Source: Himantopus leucocephalus (lineage: Eukaryota; Chordata; Aves; Charadriiformes; Recurvirostridae). From it: a stretch of 64,000 nt of DNA. The stretch spans positions 70,758,715-70,822,714 of the forward strand of contig RSEF01000001.1 of assembly GCA_003993805.1 (NCBI GenBank), read 5' to 3'. Position numbers and translations under genes: made by a program. Each line of letters begins with the position of its first letter. Within the stretch, counting starts at the first letter, position 1. Shown piece after piece: positions 49,068 to 60,562 of this stretch. The notes beneath the pieces were generated by a model that was not told where the DNA came from, made no database searches, and saw only the letters and a list, made by a program, of their open reading frames with translations.

Positions 49068-49378
49068 CAGGAAAGATGGGGAAGGACTCTTTATCAGGGA
49101 GTGTAGTGATCGGACAAGGGGTAATGGCTCCAAACTGGAAGATGGTAGATTTAGATTAGATATCAGGAAGAATTTTTTCACTCTGAAGGTGGTGAGGCAC
49201 TGGAACAAGTTGCCCAGGGAAGTTGTGGATGCCCCATCCCTGGAAGTGTTCAAGGCCAGGGTGGATGAGGCTTTGAGCAACCTGGTCTAGTGAAAGGTGT
49301 CCCTGGGCATGGCAGGAGGGTTGGAACTAGATGATCTCCAAGCTCCCTTCCAACTCTAACCATTCTATGATTCTATGA
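49068..49378 (+). mobile_element. CR1 LINE 3' end abutting an assembly gap
   Basis: Starts at the right edge of the gap with AGGAAAGATGGGGAAGGACT and runs to GGTTGGAACTAGATGATCTC and ATTCTATGATTCTATGACT. The frame is open to 49290 ([20 protein letters not shown] ... NKLPREVVDAPSLEVF). Its 5' end is hidden in the N run, so it may be longer. Confidence 0.93.
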
Positions 49379-49511
49379 CTCAGTATTTGGAGAAAAACAG
49401 ACAGAAGCAGGCCACTGCCTCTCTCTCTATATATAAAGCCTATATAAAAAAATAAAATTAGGACATATAATATAACCTATAATACATAATAAATATGACT
49501 AATAGATACAT

Positions 49512-49550
49512 CATATATACACATATATATTATATGTGTGTATATATATG
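49512..49550. repeat. AT-rich near-palindrome
   Basis: CATATATACACATATA, a short spacer, then TATATGTGTGTATATATATG. The arms are nearly complementary and could extrude as a hairpin. It sits in a 130-bp tract of TA/CA dinucleotides. Confidence 0.7.
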
Positions 49551-52500
49551 TATGCATATAAAATGTATGAAGACCACCCTGAGCCTCAAGCCCACACGTG
49601 CCTCTACACAAAGAGACAGCACATGACACCAGTTGCTGCTTGTGGACTCCATACATAAGCAAGCATTTTCCTGTACAAAGTGCTGCTTGAGATGAGGGCT
49701 GGATTTACCACTGAAGGGCTATTTGCCCTGGAGAAGTGGGAGCCAAATACAATGATTTTCAGGGTTTTGTTTGTTTGTTTTGGGTTTCTTGTTTGTTTTT
49801 TTTTCTTTTTCAAACCATGGAGGGAGATGGAGTTGAAGCTTAAAAGGAAAATTTGGGTTTTAAAGCACATTACAGGGAAACATAACCTCAGCAGTAAAAA
49901 AACCCAATAACAATACAGGTTATATTCTAGCCCCAGTTTTGGCACAGCTAAGCGTAAAATAGAAACATACCATTTCTGCAATCAGTCTGTCAAACCTTTT
50001 GCCAAGACAAGCCGCTTCAAATCCAACAGTAACTTCAAAGCATTCCTGAGCAGGAGAGCATGAACAGGAGGGGCAGGTGGGGACCAAGACTAGTCTCAAA
50101 AGCAGAGCCCTCAGGGGTCGGGGAAAGGAACTCACCCAGCCACCTGGCCACAATTTGAGGAGAGAAACCATAAAAATGACTAGTCGGCCCTCCACTGTCT
50201 GAGCCCTGCCAGGCTCGCAAACTGAAAAACACCCCAAAACCCACACACACACTGCAAATCACCCTCTATCACTCGAGCTGATCCCAGAGGATGAAGAGCC
50301 CCATGCAGATGCCGCAGCCTCTGTTTCCACGCTCCTGCTGCACACCAGCCCCTCAGTATTACTTGTACTCGGTTCTCGCCTACAGATCTCACACGTCCAA
50401 AACAAGGGGCAGCCACTGTCCTAAAGTTTGTGCCTATGACTGACAAGATGAAGTATCAGAGGGCAGGGAAGGACCCTACACTCTAACCATAGTCCCTGCT
50501 GAAACTTGGTTCTTGCCTTGCTCTTGGCTGTCTGACCCACAGCCCTCCATTTCCAAAAGGCTGCAGAGACTGCAAAACTGAAGACAGACACACACCAACC
50601 ATAACAAAAAATAAAGCTTTTTTCACTAACTGTTTACGGCTGTCAGAAGTGAACCTATGCCCCAAAAGGCTCTGATGCACAGCAAGAGGTCTCCCTTGTC
50701 CATCAGCCCTATTCTCAGCCTCCTCTCCCAGCTTCTTCATTTCCTTCCAAGAATCATTTTCCACTTCACAACTACCCACCATGCTTCTCCACAGCTACTC
50801 TGCAGTAGTCTCAAAAAAACCAGGGCTCTCAACTAGAGAGCAGAAACTTGCTGTGTGAGAAGTGGCAGCACAACTGGTGTGGTTCATTGGTACCTGGGAT
50901 GCAGCCTCCCTTGTCATGTTACAGCCTGGAGCACCCCCCCAGGCCACGTGCCATATTCACCAGTTCAGTCAAACAAAAGTGATCAGCCAGCTGCAAGCAA
51001 GCAGGTCAGGCCTATAAATCTCTGTCTCTAGTATCCTTAGTCTTAAAAGTTTTTGCAAAGTTGAATATAAGAATAGACTCTCGGGGGGGAAAACCAAGTA
51101 ACTAAATACCAGACATCTTGCTCACATCTGCTTTAAAACAGTTACTCTTGCCAATGCTTTCATAGGCTGGAGATTTAGGGACTAACGCCTTCAGAGACCC
51201 AACACAAGCAACAACCTGCCAGTATTCAGAAAAGTTCTTTTGCACAAAGCTGGGGAAATACCCTCAATACAGTGAAATCAGAAGAGCGAATAACTGGGGA
51301 AAACTGGTGCTGGGACCTTGATTTTATGGATGCTTAAACCTGTTCCCATCTTGAGGTCAACATGACTCCTCGGAAGAGTTACAACACAGCCTTATGAGTT
51401 TGCCAGGTTTTACACTTCTAGAACTCTTTAAAAAAACCTTTATATAAGATTTACAATTACATGAATAGGTCAATTTAGCAGTTGTAGAAATCGTGGTAAT
51501 GGCTGAGTAGGGGCAATGAGAATGGCTCATGGCAGAAGTTAATTGTTGCCCTGCAACAGTTGGTAAGAAGGTGCTTACGGAGTCAGAGCTATCATTCACT
51601 CTACCGTAATGTCCGAAAGGAAACATTAAATAACATTTTCAGTAAGGTTGTCAAAAACTTGACAGGGAAAAAAAAGACAGAAATAGACACTGAATGGCTT
51701 AAACCTGTCTTGAAGGTCATGTGCCAAACAAGATGAGCCTTTTTCTCAGCCTTCCTGAGAGGCTCTGGGACCCCATACTTGGGAACATATAGATGAAAAC
51801 TGATGCAGATGTTGGGCACTGTTGAACCTGATGGAGACAACTCCCAAAATCCAATTTCCTCCTCCAACAGTCAGGCACAGACTGAAGGAGGAGAGCAGAA
51901 AGGCAGGTCGCAGAGCAACACGATGTGGGGCTGGTGTGGTGGCAGCACACCGGCCCCAGCGCCGCAGGGCTGGGGCCGATGTCTGGGGTCACCCTGGGCT
52001 CACATGGCAAGCAGGACCCTGCCCCAGGATGGGCCACGCGCCCCCAGGCGTCGCTCCTGCCTCTCCAACAGGCCCGTCATGTTTCCCTTTAGGACATCAG
52101 ACCCGTGTGGGACAAGCTGCCCCCTGTCCCCCCTCATCACATGCGGCCTCCCTCCAGCGGTGCATGACGCCGGCAGGCCGGGCTGGCACAGGGCTTGGCA
52201 GCCACCTGCCCACTGCCAGCACAGAAATGGCACCCGAGGGCTGAGCAGCCAATTAGCAATAACAATTAACATGCACCAAGTTAGAAGTGACACGGGGAGC
52301 CAGCTTGCATCTCACGGTACACCAGCACATGGTGCCTGAAAAGTTGCCTTTGCTGAAAGGATTTTGTAGCTCCAGGTCAGACTAACAGAGTAACAGCGAC
52401 AATAAGGCCCATAACAGCCACCATTTCCAAGTATGCACTATGTAGCCACATGGGCTAAGGGGCCTGGCCCTAGAAAATCCTGTGTCCTTCCCTTCCTCGC

Positions 52501-53517
52501 ACTTCCCCTGTCTTTGCCTGCCCATAAACGCCCGCCGGCCTAGGAGGGGATGCCATTTCTGCACCTCCTGGGCAACAACCCACCAGCGCTCATTGCTGGG
52601 ACAACTGCTAAGAGAGTTACAAAGAAGAACCATCGTGTTACTGACTTCACTGCAAAGTGAGAACAAAGCCTGTTTGCCATGTGCTTTGTGAACGACACCA
52701 GGCCCTTAGTCCTCTGGAGCTAAGGGCTAAGCTCTGAAACAGCCTCCAGACCCGGGCTCAACTGCTCTGTGCCATCCTCCTCCTCCTCCTCACAGGCACG
52801 CGGGCCCACAGCACCTGTGTCCAACAGCACGTGTGCGCACACGCATGCAAGTGTCATACACGAACCTCCTCATTAGCCTGTTTCTACTCCCAGTCCTTGC
52901 AGATCATGAAGCCTCACCACGGAAAAAACATGAAAACACGACAGCTGTAAGAGCTCACCAATCTGCCCAGTCGGGTGGTTATTTGGAGAATGTAAATTTT
53001 TTGCACATTATTTATATACGCACCTCAGCCAACCTTGTTTCTCAGCCCCTGCCACTCCACAAAACCACTCGCAGTTCCCCATCAGCGGGAGATCATGCTG
53101 GAGCACATGGACCTCTCCCTCCACACCCTGTACCTCCTGCTCCATAAAAGGACACTGATGCTCCCAGTAGTTGTCCCCTACTCCGCCAAGGAAACTGGCA
53201 TTCACCAGAGTTGTCAGGATCACTGTGTACCTCCACTGTCTAACAACGGAGATGCTTTCCATCTCCCGTGCCAAACCCTGCAGTATTGACACCCACAAAA
53301 TCCTCCTCTCCTGCTCTCGCAGACTCAAGGACTGAAAAATCATCAGGGTGATGATGCCTTTGGATATCTATCAGACAGCCATATTAACTGTAATTCTGCA
53401 ATTTCCTCAAGTATTTCTCTGAGCGTCACTGTTTCGAAGTCAATAGGTATTGAGAAAGGTCGTGAGCATGATTCCAGGGTTAAGATTAAATACAGTCCCA
53501 AACATCAAGAACAACTC

Positions 53518-53544
53518 CAACTCCTCCTCCTCCTCCTCCTCCTC
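53518..53544. repeat. (CTC)n microsatellite
   Basis: About eight uninterrupted CTC units followed by CTCTCTTAC, in CREB3L2 intron 2. Likely polymorphic in length. Confidence 0.9.
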
Positions 53545-54784
53545 TCTTACGAAACACTCTGCAGAGTGAACAGAAGATTAAATGCTTTCCATTCATTTTC
53601 TATTTTTAAACTCACTTGTTAATGTTTCTTGGCTTTTTAAAAGATCCTTTGACTAGAGCTCTATTAATTACCCAGTGGTCTCAGCAGTATGAATTTCTTC
53701 AAGATTTTTCCCCCAAGGAAACTCCTCTCACTTTTAGCCTAGTTTGAAGCTTCTCCCTATTAACTTCCAGAGAAGCTTGCTTTCCAAAGTTTCTTGTGCT
53801 TGTTTCTCCTGCTACAAATAAAGTTTCTATCTTCCGTACATATTAAATTAAAGATATTCATATAAAACAGTTAGGAAATAAAAAATGGGAAGGCTTTATG
53901 TAGATGATCATCTCCAGATCATCTCCAAAACCCCTGTCTCACATTGAAAAGCCTTCTCACAGGTTTATTAGTTGTCCTCTTGTGAAATCTCTAACAGACT
54001 GCATCTTGTTTTAAAAGAGGTCTTTGGACTACAAAACTGTCAGCCTTTGAAAACTGATGTCCTGGTGGATCTTCATAAACAGCTTAGCTTGTTAATGCTT
54101 ACACATAAGCACTAATCTTTCTCTCTCCCTTTTATTGCTATGCAGCTTAGTACTATACTGCTTTTCACTGTAAAGCTAATGTTGAAGACATAAACCAATT
54201 ATTAGGAGTGAAAGTCTGCCACAGTGATTATTCCTAATATTTACCAGATATTCATGGCCTTGCTCCTCCACCAACCTCACTTTTAACTTGAACTCCCCTT
54301 CCTGCCAGCAGGCATCTTTACACCAAAACAAGAAGGTTGGATCCCTTCCTCCCACCATTCCTGCATTTCCCATTTTTCCCCTCCAGATGTTTGTAACTGC
54401 TGAATTAAAAACTGCTAAAAAATGCTGTTGGCTTTCATCATTTTCTATGCATCACTATTTCCCACAACCACAGAATCTATAAAGTTGCAGTTATTATGTC
54501 TTTACAAGATCACCAATGACTTCTTGAAGGACTTTTTTTTTTCTTTGCTCTTTTCTTTATTTTCTGAAAAGGAAAAAAGAACAACCTAGGACTTCAGCAA
54601 GACAGGTTTTAAGACTGGGGCAGTACCTGAAGTTACATTCCTACATGTGTATTTAGAAGCATAAATAAGATGATCTGATTTTCATTTTGTGATATCAGGA
54701 AGCTCCAGATACTCACTACCGAAAAATAAGTGTAGTTTAGAAGGTTGGTTCGTTTGTTTTTAATAAACCTGAAATCATGTAGCT

Positions 54785-55170
54785 TTGAAGGCACCTCTAG
54801 AGTCTGTCTTGCCCAACTCCTCATTCAGAGTACCACCAATTTGGATCAGGTTGCTCAGGGCCTTGCCTAGCTCAGCTTTGAGTATCTTTACAGCTGAAGA
54901 CTTCGCAGCCTCTCTGGACACCTGTTCAAATGTCTGATCAACTCTCATGGTGAAAATGATTTTACTAATACCCAACCGGAATTTTGTTTCTCAAAACTTG
55001 CGACCATTACCTCTTGTGCTATCACTGTGTATCTCAGAGTCGTCCAGCTTTGTCTTCTCTGCACCCTTTCATCAGATAGCCACAGACAGCAATAAGATCT
55101 CCCCCTCTGCCTCTTCTCCAGAAGACCACACAGAACCCACCTCATCCTTTCCTTACATGTCATGTTCTAC
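54785..55170 (-). mobile_element. Older CR1 copy in gene orientation
   Basis: On the plus strand it shows the antisense CR1 order: TTGCCCAACTCCTC, GGTTGCTCAGGGCCTTGCCT, CTCTCTGGACACCTGTTCAA, ATCAACTCTCATGGTGAAAA, then AAACTTGCGACCATTACCTC and CTTCTCTGCACC. It is diverged and frame-broken. It lies in CREB3L2 intron 2 and is one of two copies in this window sharing the strand of their host gene. Confidence 0.8.
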
Positions 55171-55585
55171 AGTACTCAGACTTCATGGTGGTCCTCACCT
55201 GACTCATTTGGTTTATCAGTCTCCATTTAACTTCAACAACCACAGATGCAGACACATGGAAACAAGTGTATTTCTGGCCCTTCTCCCATTTCTTTTTGAT
55301 GGACACTTTACTTCTAATTCAAAAATGTTTATAGTGCAAAGTTAGTAACTTCTGCTGAGCACAATTTCCCTGTCTACAGACAAGTTTCTTTATTCACAGT
55401 GCCTGCAGACTTAAACAAAACCCTTCTGTGATTTCATTGTAGGTATTTCAATTAGCACTGAGCACTCACATGCACCCTTAAGGCACCATCACCCCATCAG
55501 GAACATGTCATTACTGTATCACCACGACAAATGAACAAGGGTTTAGTGCGTCAATGTCAGCAGATTTCGCACACATCAGTACTAC

Positions 55586-55802
55586 CTTCATTGAAGTTGT
55601 CATCGGTTGAGATGTGGGTCAAGGGAGACTGAGGTCGAGAGTCCCCGCAGAGGGAGTAGCTGTGTTCTGCCTGGATGAGGGGCGCTGGAGACGCTGGAGA
55701 CAGTTCCACCTCCATTATTTCATTTTTCTCAGACAAGAAGGGATCATTCAAGAGCTGGCCTAGGACATCTGGTGAAAACTCATCCAGGAACTCTGTGAAG
55801 TG
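55586..55802 (-). CDS. CREB3L2: CREB3L2 exon 2: acidic transactivation region
   Basis: 217 nt (72 codons plus one base). The acceptor follows TTATCTCCACAG and the donor is GAAG/GTAGTA. The peptide opens HFTEFLDEFSPDVLGQLLND and continues with PFLSEK, a run of SP dipeptides, then LIQAEHSYSLC and PQSPLTHIS. This closely matches human CREB3L2 exon 2, which starts HFSELLDEF. The acidic and hydrophobic stretch at residues 4-22 is the likely activation segment. The acceptor phase (0) fits a human exon 1 ending after a complete codon. The short stop-terminated extension past the donor is intron and should not be read as protein. Confidence 0.96.
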
Positions 55803-58800
55803 CTGTGGAGATAAAAATGGGGGGGAAAGTTTATCTCCTTGCCTGTCTGTCACGCCAACAACAGGAAAGCATTGATCAGAATAATTCCAGTATCTGCACC
55901 GGGCATCCGTGCCAGTCAGCAGCAGGATCTACCAGCCCTGCCTAACAACCTCCTCCTCCAATCACTACTTCAAGCTGAAGAGCTACAGCTAGAACAAAAG
56001 TCCTCTCAGAGGCGTACATTACAACAGAAGAGCCTGTGATTAACTTGCAACGAAAACAGAAAATAGAAGCACAGTAGTCATGTCCTGAAGCAGCCTCCTC
56101 TCCCCCCTCCCCAAAGGTACTCACTACAGCATGCCACCAAAAATGGAAAAGCACATTTCACCCAGACAGCGCGAAAGATCCAGCAGGATTTATCACCAGA
56201 ACACTTTGTGCATGGAATAGGATATATTGGGTTAATGTTCACTGAAGCAGAGAAGAAAAAGGAAACACACTCAGACACAGACTCCGACACCATGTATGAC
56301 TATTTCAGCCGTGCAGAACATACAGTGTGCTCTAGGAAAACGCGTCCATGCACGTCCCCAGCCATACAGTTAATGCATTTGCTATAAAACACGTTTCCTG
56401 GCTGATTTATGTATCTATTTTAGAAATTGCATTCCACCTAGGACTGGAGCCCGTATCCAGCTTCTAGGCCCCACAGCTGGAGCTCCTGACAGCCAGTACT
56501 AATTACCACTTTATTTATTACACTAAATCCATTATACTGACAGCACATGTTATGGCTGCATTTAGTAGGATAACTTTGTGTTTGTTTCTTATTCAAAATA
56601 AGCATAAACCAAACCTCCTGATCTACTTCCTTGAGACTCCAATGCAGTTCCCATCAGTAGCCAAAAACTCTGCCGCTCTTCTTGGTTTTATTTCCAACAT
56701 CAGAAGACTATTTCTTTGACAGACCAAGAAACCACATTGCAAGAAACCATTCCTGGTCATCTCATTCACACAAAGAATTCTATTTTTGTACAAAAATATT
56801 TGTACAATGAATTGTAATGAGCTTTTCTAAACAATCAGGCATTATCTACCATCTTATATAGGAGTCTTTGTCACTTGGGGTATGATCCTACAAAAGCCTA
56901 AGTCTGTTTTGCTCTGGTTTTGCAAGCATTATTGATCTTGGCTCTTCATCTTGCTCTCTCCTGCAGAAACAAACACTAAAATTCAAGACTCGGCTTCCTG
57001 TAGGCTAAATTAAGAATTAAACAAGTCAATATTGTATAAATCCATGAGGAAAGCGGTGTGCTCACACCCCAATGCACGCACATTTCACAGCTCCAGCAGC
57101 ATCTGCGGCCTTGAAGCCTGATGCTGAAAAATGCTGAGCACAGTCGGCTCTCACAGAGTCCCCTGGAAGTTTGAGTGCCTCTTCCAAGATGCCCACGAAT
57201 GCTAACTTTGCCTTCTTTCAAAATTAAAAACGCTTCAGACAATTTTGACTGACACCGAGGAAAAGAAAATATTTACTAAAAATAAGGCAATAAACAGAGG
57301 ACCACGATTACTATGGTGGAATAGCAAGCTAGCTAAAGTAAAGCCTTTACAAATGGCAAACCAGATTTGTAGCCTCATATTTACTTGCCATAAATGATAA
57401 CACTGCTAAACAAATTCTCAGATGACTCAGCAAGAGGGTCATGACTACCTTAGAAATCCTTGTTTATTTTAATTTTGATAACCAAGGACTCACTAGGACC
57501 TCATATCCAGGGCTGCCTCCCAACATCTGCAAGGATGGGCGAAGAAGAAAGGAAAAGGATGCTCAAGTTTACTTAAACACCCTAGTGCATCAATAAAGAC
57601 ACTGAGTAAAACTGAGTAGGCAGCCATCAGAGCATAAACAAGGAACAGAAATGCTTCCCAACCACAACATAAGTTAAGGATGAACCTATAAAAAATAGTG
57701 CCTTTCTTAGGGAGAATATTTTCGTCACAGTCTACGCCCTTCTCTTCATTTGGGCTAATGGCTAGAGTCAGTTCTATATGTTTGCATGTTTTCCTAAAGC
57801 TGGCTAGAACCTTTCCCTCTTTCTAATTCTTGCATGCATTATTCTGACTGATGACTAGCAGATGCTGAAATAGGGCTGCTACAATATTTATACCCTGGTT
57901 TCAACTAACAGATACTTTATCACCAACATCATCCAATCTGACGATGACATCCTTGAAAATATCATACCTAAGCATTGACTTAGTCTGATGCTATTTAGAT
58001 GTTCTCATTTAAAAGACTCAACTGAAAGAAAATGACCACAGCTACTCAGCTATTTTTGACAAATTCACAAATAAAGATTTCTATTAGCCTTCTGTGTACT
58101 ACTGCTTTGATATGGAAGAAATTCATTTTGAATACTATTTTACTTCTTCCATTTTATTAAAGTCAGTTAAGTCAGGTTTGGGGTTCTTTTCTTTCTGAAT
58201 GGGGAATTTTCCTAAAACCACTTCAGGGAAAGTAAAGAAGGAAACAAACATTCAACTTCCCAAAACCAGAGAGAAAGAGAAACTTGGGGTGGGGAACGAT
58301 GTTCAACACGTTCATCAACATTTGCGCTTTCTCCTTTTCACATGCAGCTGCAAAGCAGCAAGCTGTGAGGAAGCAAAGAATTTGCATTTACAACAGAATT
58401 GTCTGATAGCAAATAAATGGTCAATCAGTTTTTTATATGATTCTCTAGTTTCATTATATTTTTTAATCTGATTTTTAATGGTCTGTCATATAACTTTGAA
58501 TACCAGCCAATAGAGAAGCCTCAAACAATTGCGACAGGCCAGACTGCACAGCTACTGAACCCTGGGAACAGATAATTTTAGGGATCTGGACTTCTCCTCA
58601 CTCAGTGATCATAAAAAACACCACCACTTGAGTTACAGGAATCTTTCATATGTTATACACATCTCTACTACAGTGAATGCTTAAAGCTAGCTCACTTTAA
58701 TATTTTTTTTTTTACTTAAGCAAACAATTATCTAATTGAAAGCAGCTCCATTTGACTAGAGAATTAAAAAGGAAAGGGCACCTGAGCAGCAGCTACAGCA

Positions 58801-60540
58801 GAAACCATCTGGGAGCAGCTAGCCTCCAGGTCCTTTAAACTTCCACCTACACCTAAGCTGCTCCCTCTGTCATTTCAAAGCACATCACCCCATTGCCAAC
58901 CCTCCTCTTTCTCCTCCTCCTCCTCTCCACGCTCCCCTCTCCGCGTCCACACACACCTCAGCAGTCATCAGCTGCTTCTAGAGCTGGAAAGCCACAGAAT
59001 AACCTCAATTCTGATATGGCAGTAACCACCCCTGCACTCAGGAACAGGAAAGGGCGATTTAGGGAGGAAACTGAGAATTTTACACTTACAACCTGAATAT
59101 ATATTTGCTTGGAAAAGAAAGAAATTCTTTGTCGGTGGGTTTCAGCTTGGCACCTTTCACCCAGACAGCTCACCTTAACAAAAAAAAAAAAAAAAAAAAN
59201 GAGTACTTGCATTGAAAATGTGCCTTTTTTTTCTTCTTTTATTGTTTTTAATACCTCTGTAGACAACTCTGCTGCCAGCTCCCTGCTATCCTCACACCCC
59301 ACTGGCAGCCGCAGCACTAATTGCAGACATGTGTCGGTACAAGAAGTCCGCTTGAATTATTAAAGTATTCTCTCTACGTAGCAAAGGGACGTGTTCAGCT
59401 GGGGTTTTAACCTCTGTAAAAAGTCACAGATTTAGGACAGATGTAACCTTATCTTCTGCTTCCCCTTTCCCCAGAACACTGAAAAGACAAATAAAACAGC
59501 AGCGCTCCTGTTTACAGAGAGAAAGTAGGTTGGAGCCCCACAGAATTTCACCACCAATCTGGTTGCACATTTGCTCCTGCCTATAACCCGGGTGCTTTCG
59601 GGAAATGAAAACACCTACAGACATCACCCCACGGTAAGCAAACAGAGGAGAGAGCTCTTATATCCGGGCGCGCAGCGGATTTTGGATAGCTCTTCGAAAG
59701 TAGTATTTGGCTGCAGACCAGCTGGCCGCAGGCTGCAGCTCTCCACAGCATCTGCCTGTTCCTGCAAGACAAAGGCCCTTTTCTCCAGCTCTGCCTAAGG
59801 GGCAAGGTGGTTTTTTTTTAATTTCTTGTCTGATGAAATGAACATCTCTGAAGTAAAACAGAGACTCGGGCTTTGCTAGGTGCACGGCAGTACTGACTTC
59901 TCCACCAGATGACCTGAAGCCAGACAAGGGCAGCAATCGAACCAGTTGTCTAGAGACGCCGTGTTATCATGAATAAAAACGAAAGAATCGTGTTCAAAAA
60001 ATTGGCTTTCTAAGAACTCACTAAAAAAGGAATGAAGAGAAGTCAAGAGCCCCACATGACACTTCATAACTATATTTAAATTATTAAACAAGTGACAGGC
60101 TTTGCTGAGCCTGGAAAACGCACTGCGTCAGCTCCGAGTCCCACACACCGACTGTAGCAGCACAACCCACCCTTTCCAGCAGAGCCACCCCAGCGAGGAG
60201 CTACAGTGGCAGCACCCTGGCACACCCCAGCACCGGCATCCCGCTTCTCAGCCAGGTGCTGCAAAGCAAGCTCTGCTCTCCAAGCAGCCCAGGGCAAGCC
60301 AGCCTACAGGCAACATGCTGGGGTGAGAACCACCCACGAATTCCGGGGAGTTAATGGCTCCCTCCTGGCTCACCCTGAGGATCCTGGAGAGACGGATCCC
60401 CCCTCCACAAGAGGGGGTACCCAGGTGGGAGCATCCCTTCTACGCATCATGCACTCATGGGATAAAAATGAAGCCCACCATCTACCCGTAGGTACAAAAT
60501 TGCCTGATACTTATCTCTTGTAAGGCTTGAGCAGTAATAA

Positions 60541-60562
60541 GGGGGGGGGGGGGGCAGGATTN
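60541..60562 (+). repeat. G14 homopolymer with an unresolved base
   Basis: Fourteen G followed by CAGGATT and a single N. A low-complexity, sequencing-prone tract in CREB3L2 intron 1. Confidence 0.9.

Larger units (their letters stand above)
48216..55585 (-). other. CREB3L2: CREB3L2 intron 2, with LTR, CR1 copies and a 100-N gap
   Basis: Intron of about 7.4 kb (true length unknown because of the 48968-49067 gap). It holds an LTR fragment, a CR1 3' end right of the gap, an AT-rich palindromic tract (49512-49550), a (CTC)n microsatellite (53518-53544) and an older CR1 in the gene's own orientation (54785-55170). The 178-codon and 140-codon open frames near 51803-52339 lie in a GC-richer patch and match nothing I recognise. 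Confidence 0.85.
29745..55802 (-). other. CREB3L2: CREB3L2 gene, exons 2-12 (exon 1 lies beyond the right edge)
   Basis: CREB3L2 (BBF2H7) is an ER-resident bZIP transcription factor of the OASIS family. On ER stress it moves to the Golgi, is cut by S1P and S2P, and its N-terminal half enters the nucleus to activate secretory-pathway genes such as SEC23A, notably in chondrocytes (family knowledge). Seen here: eleven minus-strand exons with GT/AG borders that join in frame into 485 codons plus stop, against about 486 expected after the 34 residues of human exon 1. Counting from the first residue of exon 2: acidic region 4-22, SUMO-type IKTE (K92) and IKLE (K141), degron-like LPPTPPSS 164-171, basic region about 259-287, zipper positions L284, C291, L298, L305, L312, L319, membrane segment about 340-356, S1P-type RSLL 389-392, sequons N445, N469, N482. 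No coding exon was found in 55803-64000. Identity is very secure; borders were read by eye. Confidence 0.96.

Noticed and set aside
51803..52339. 178-codon plus-strand and overlapping 140-codon open frames
   Set aside because: Overlapping long frames in a GC-richer intronic patch; nothing recognisable in either.
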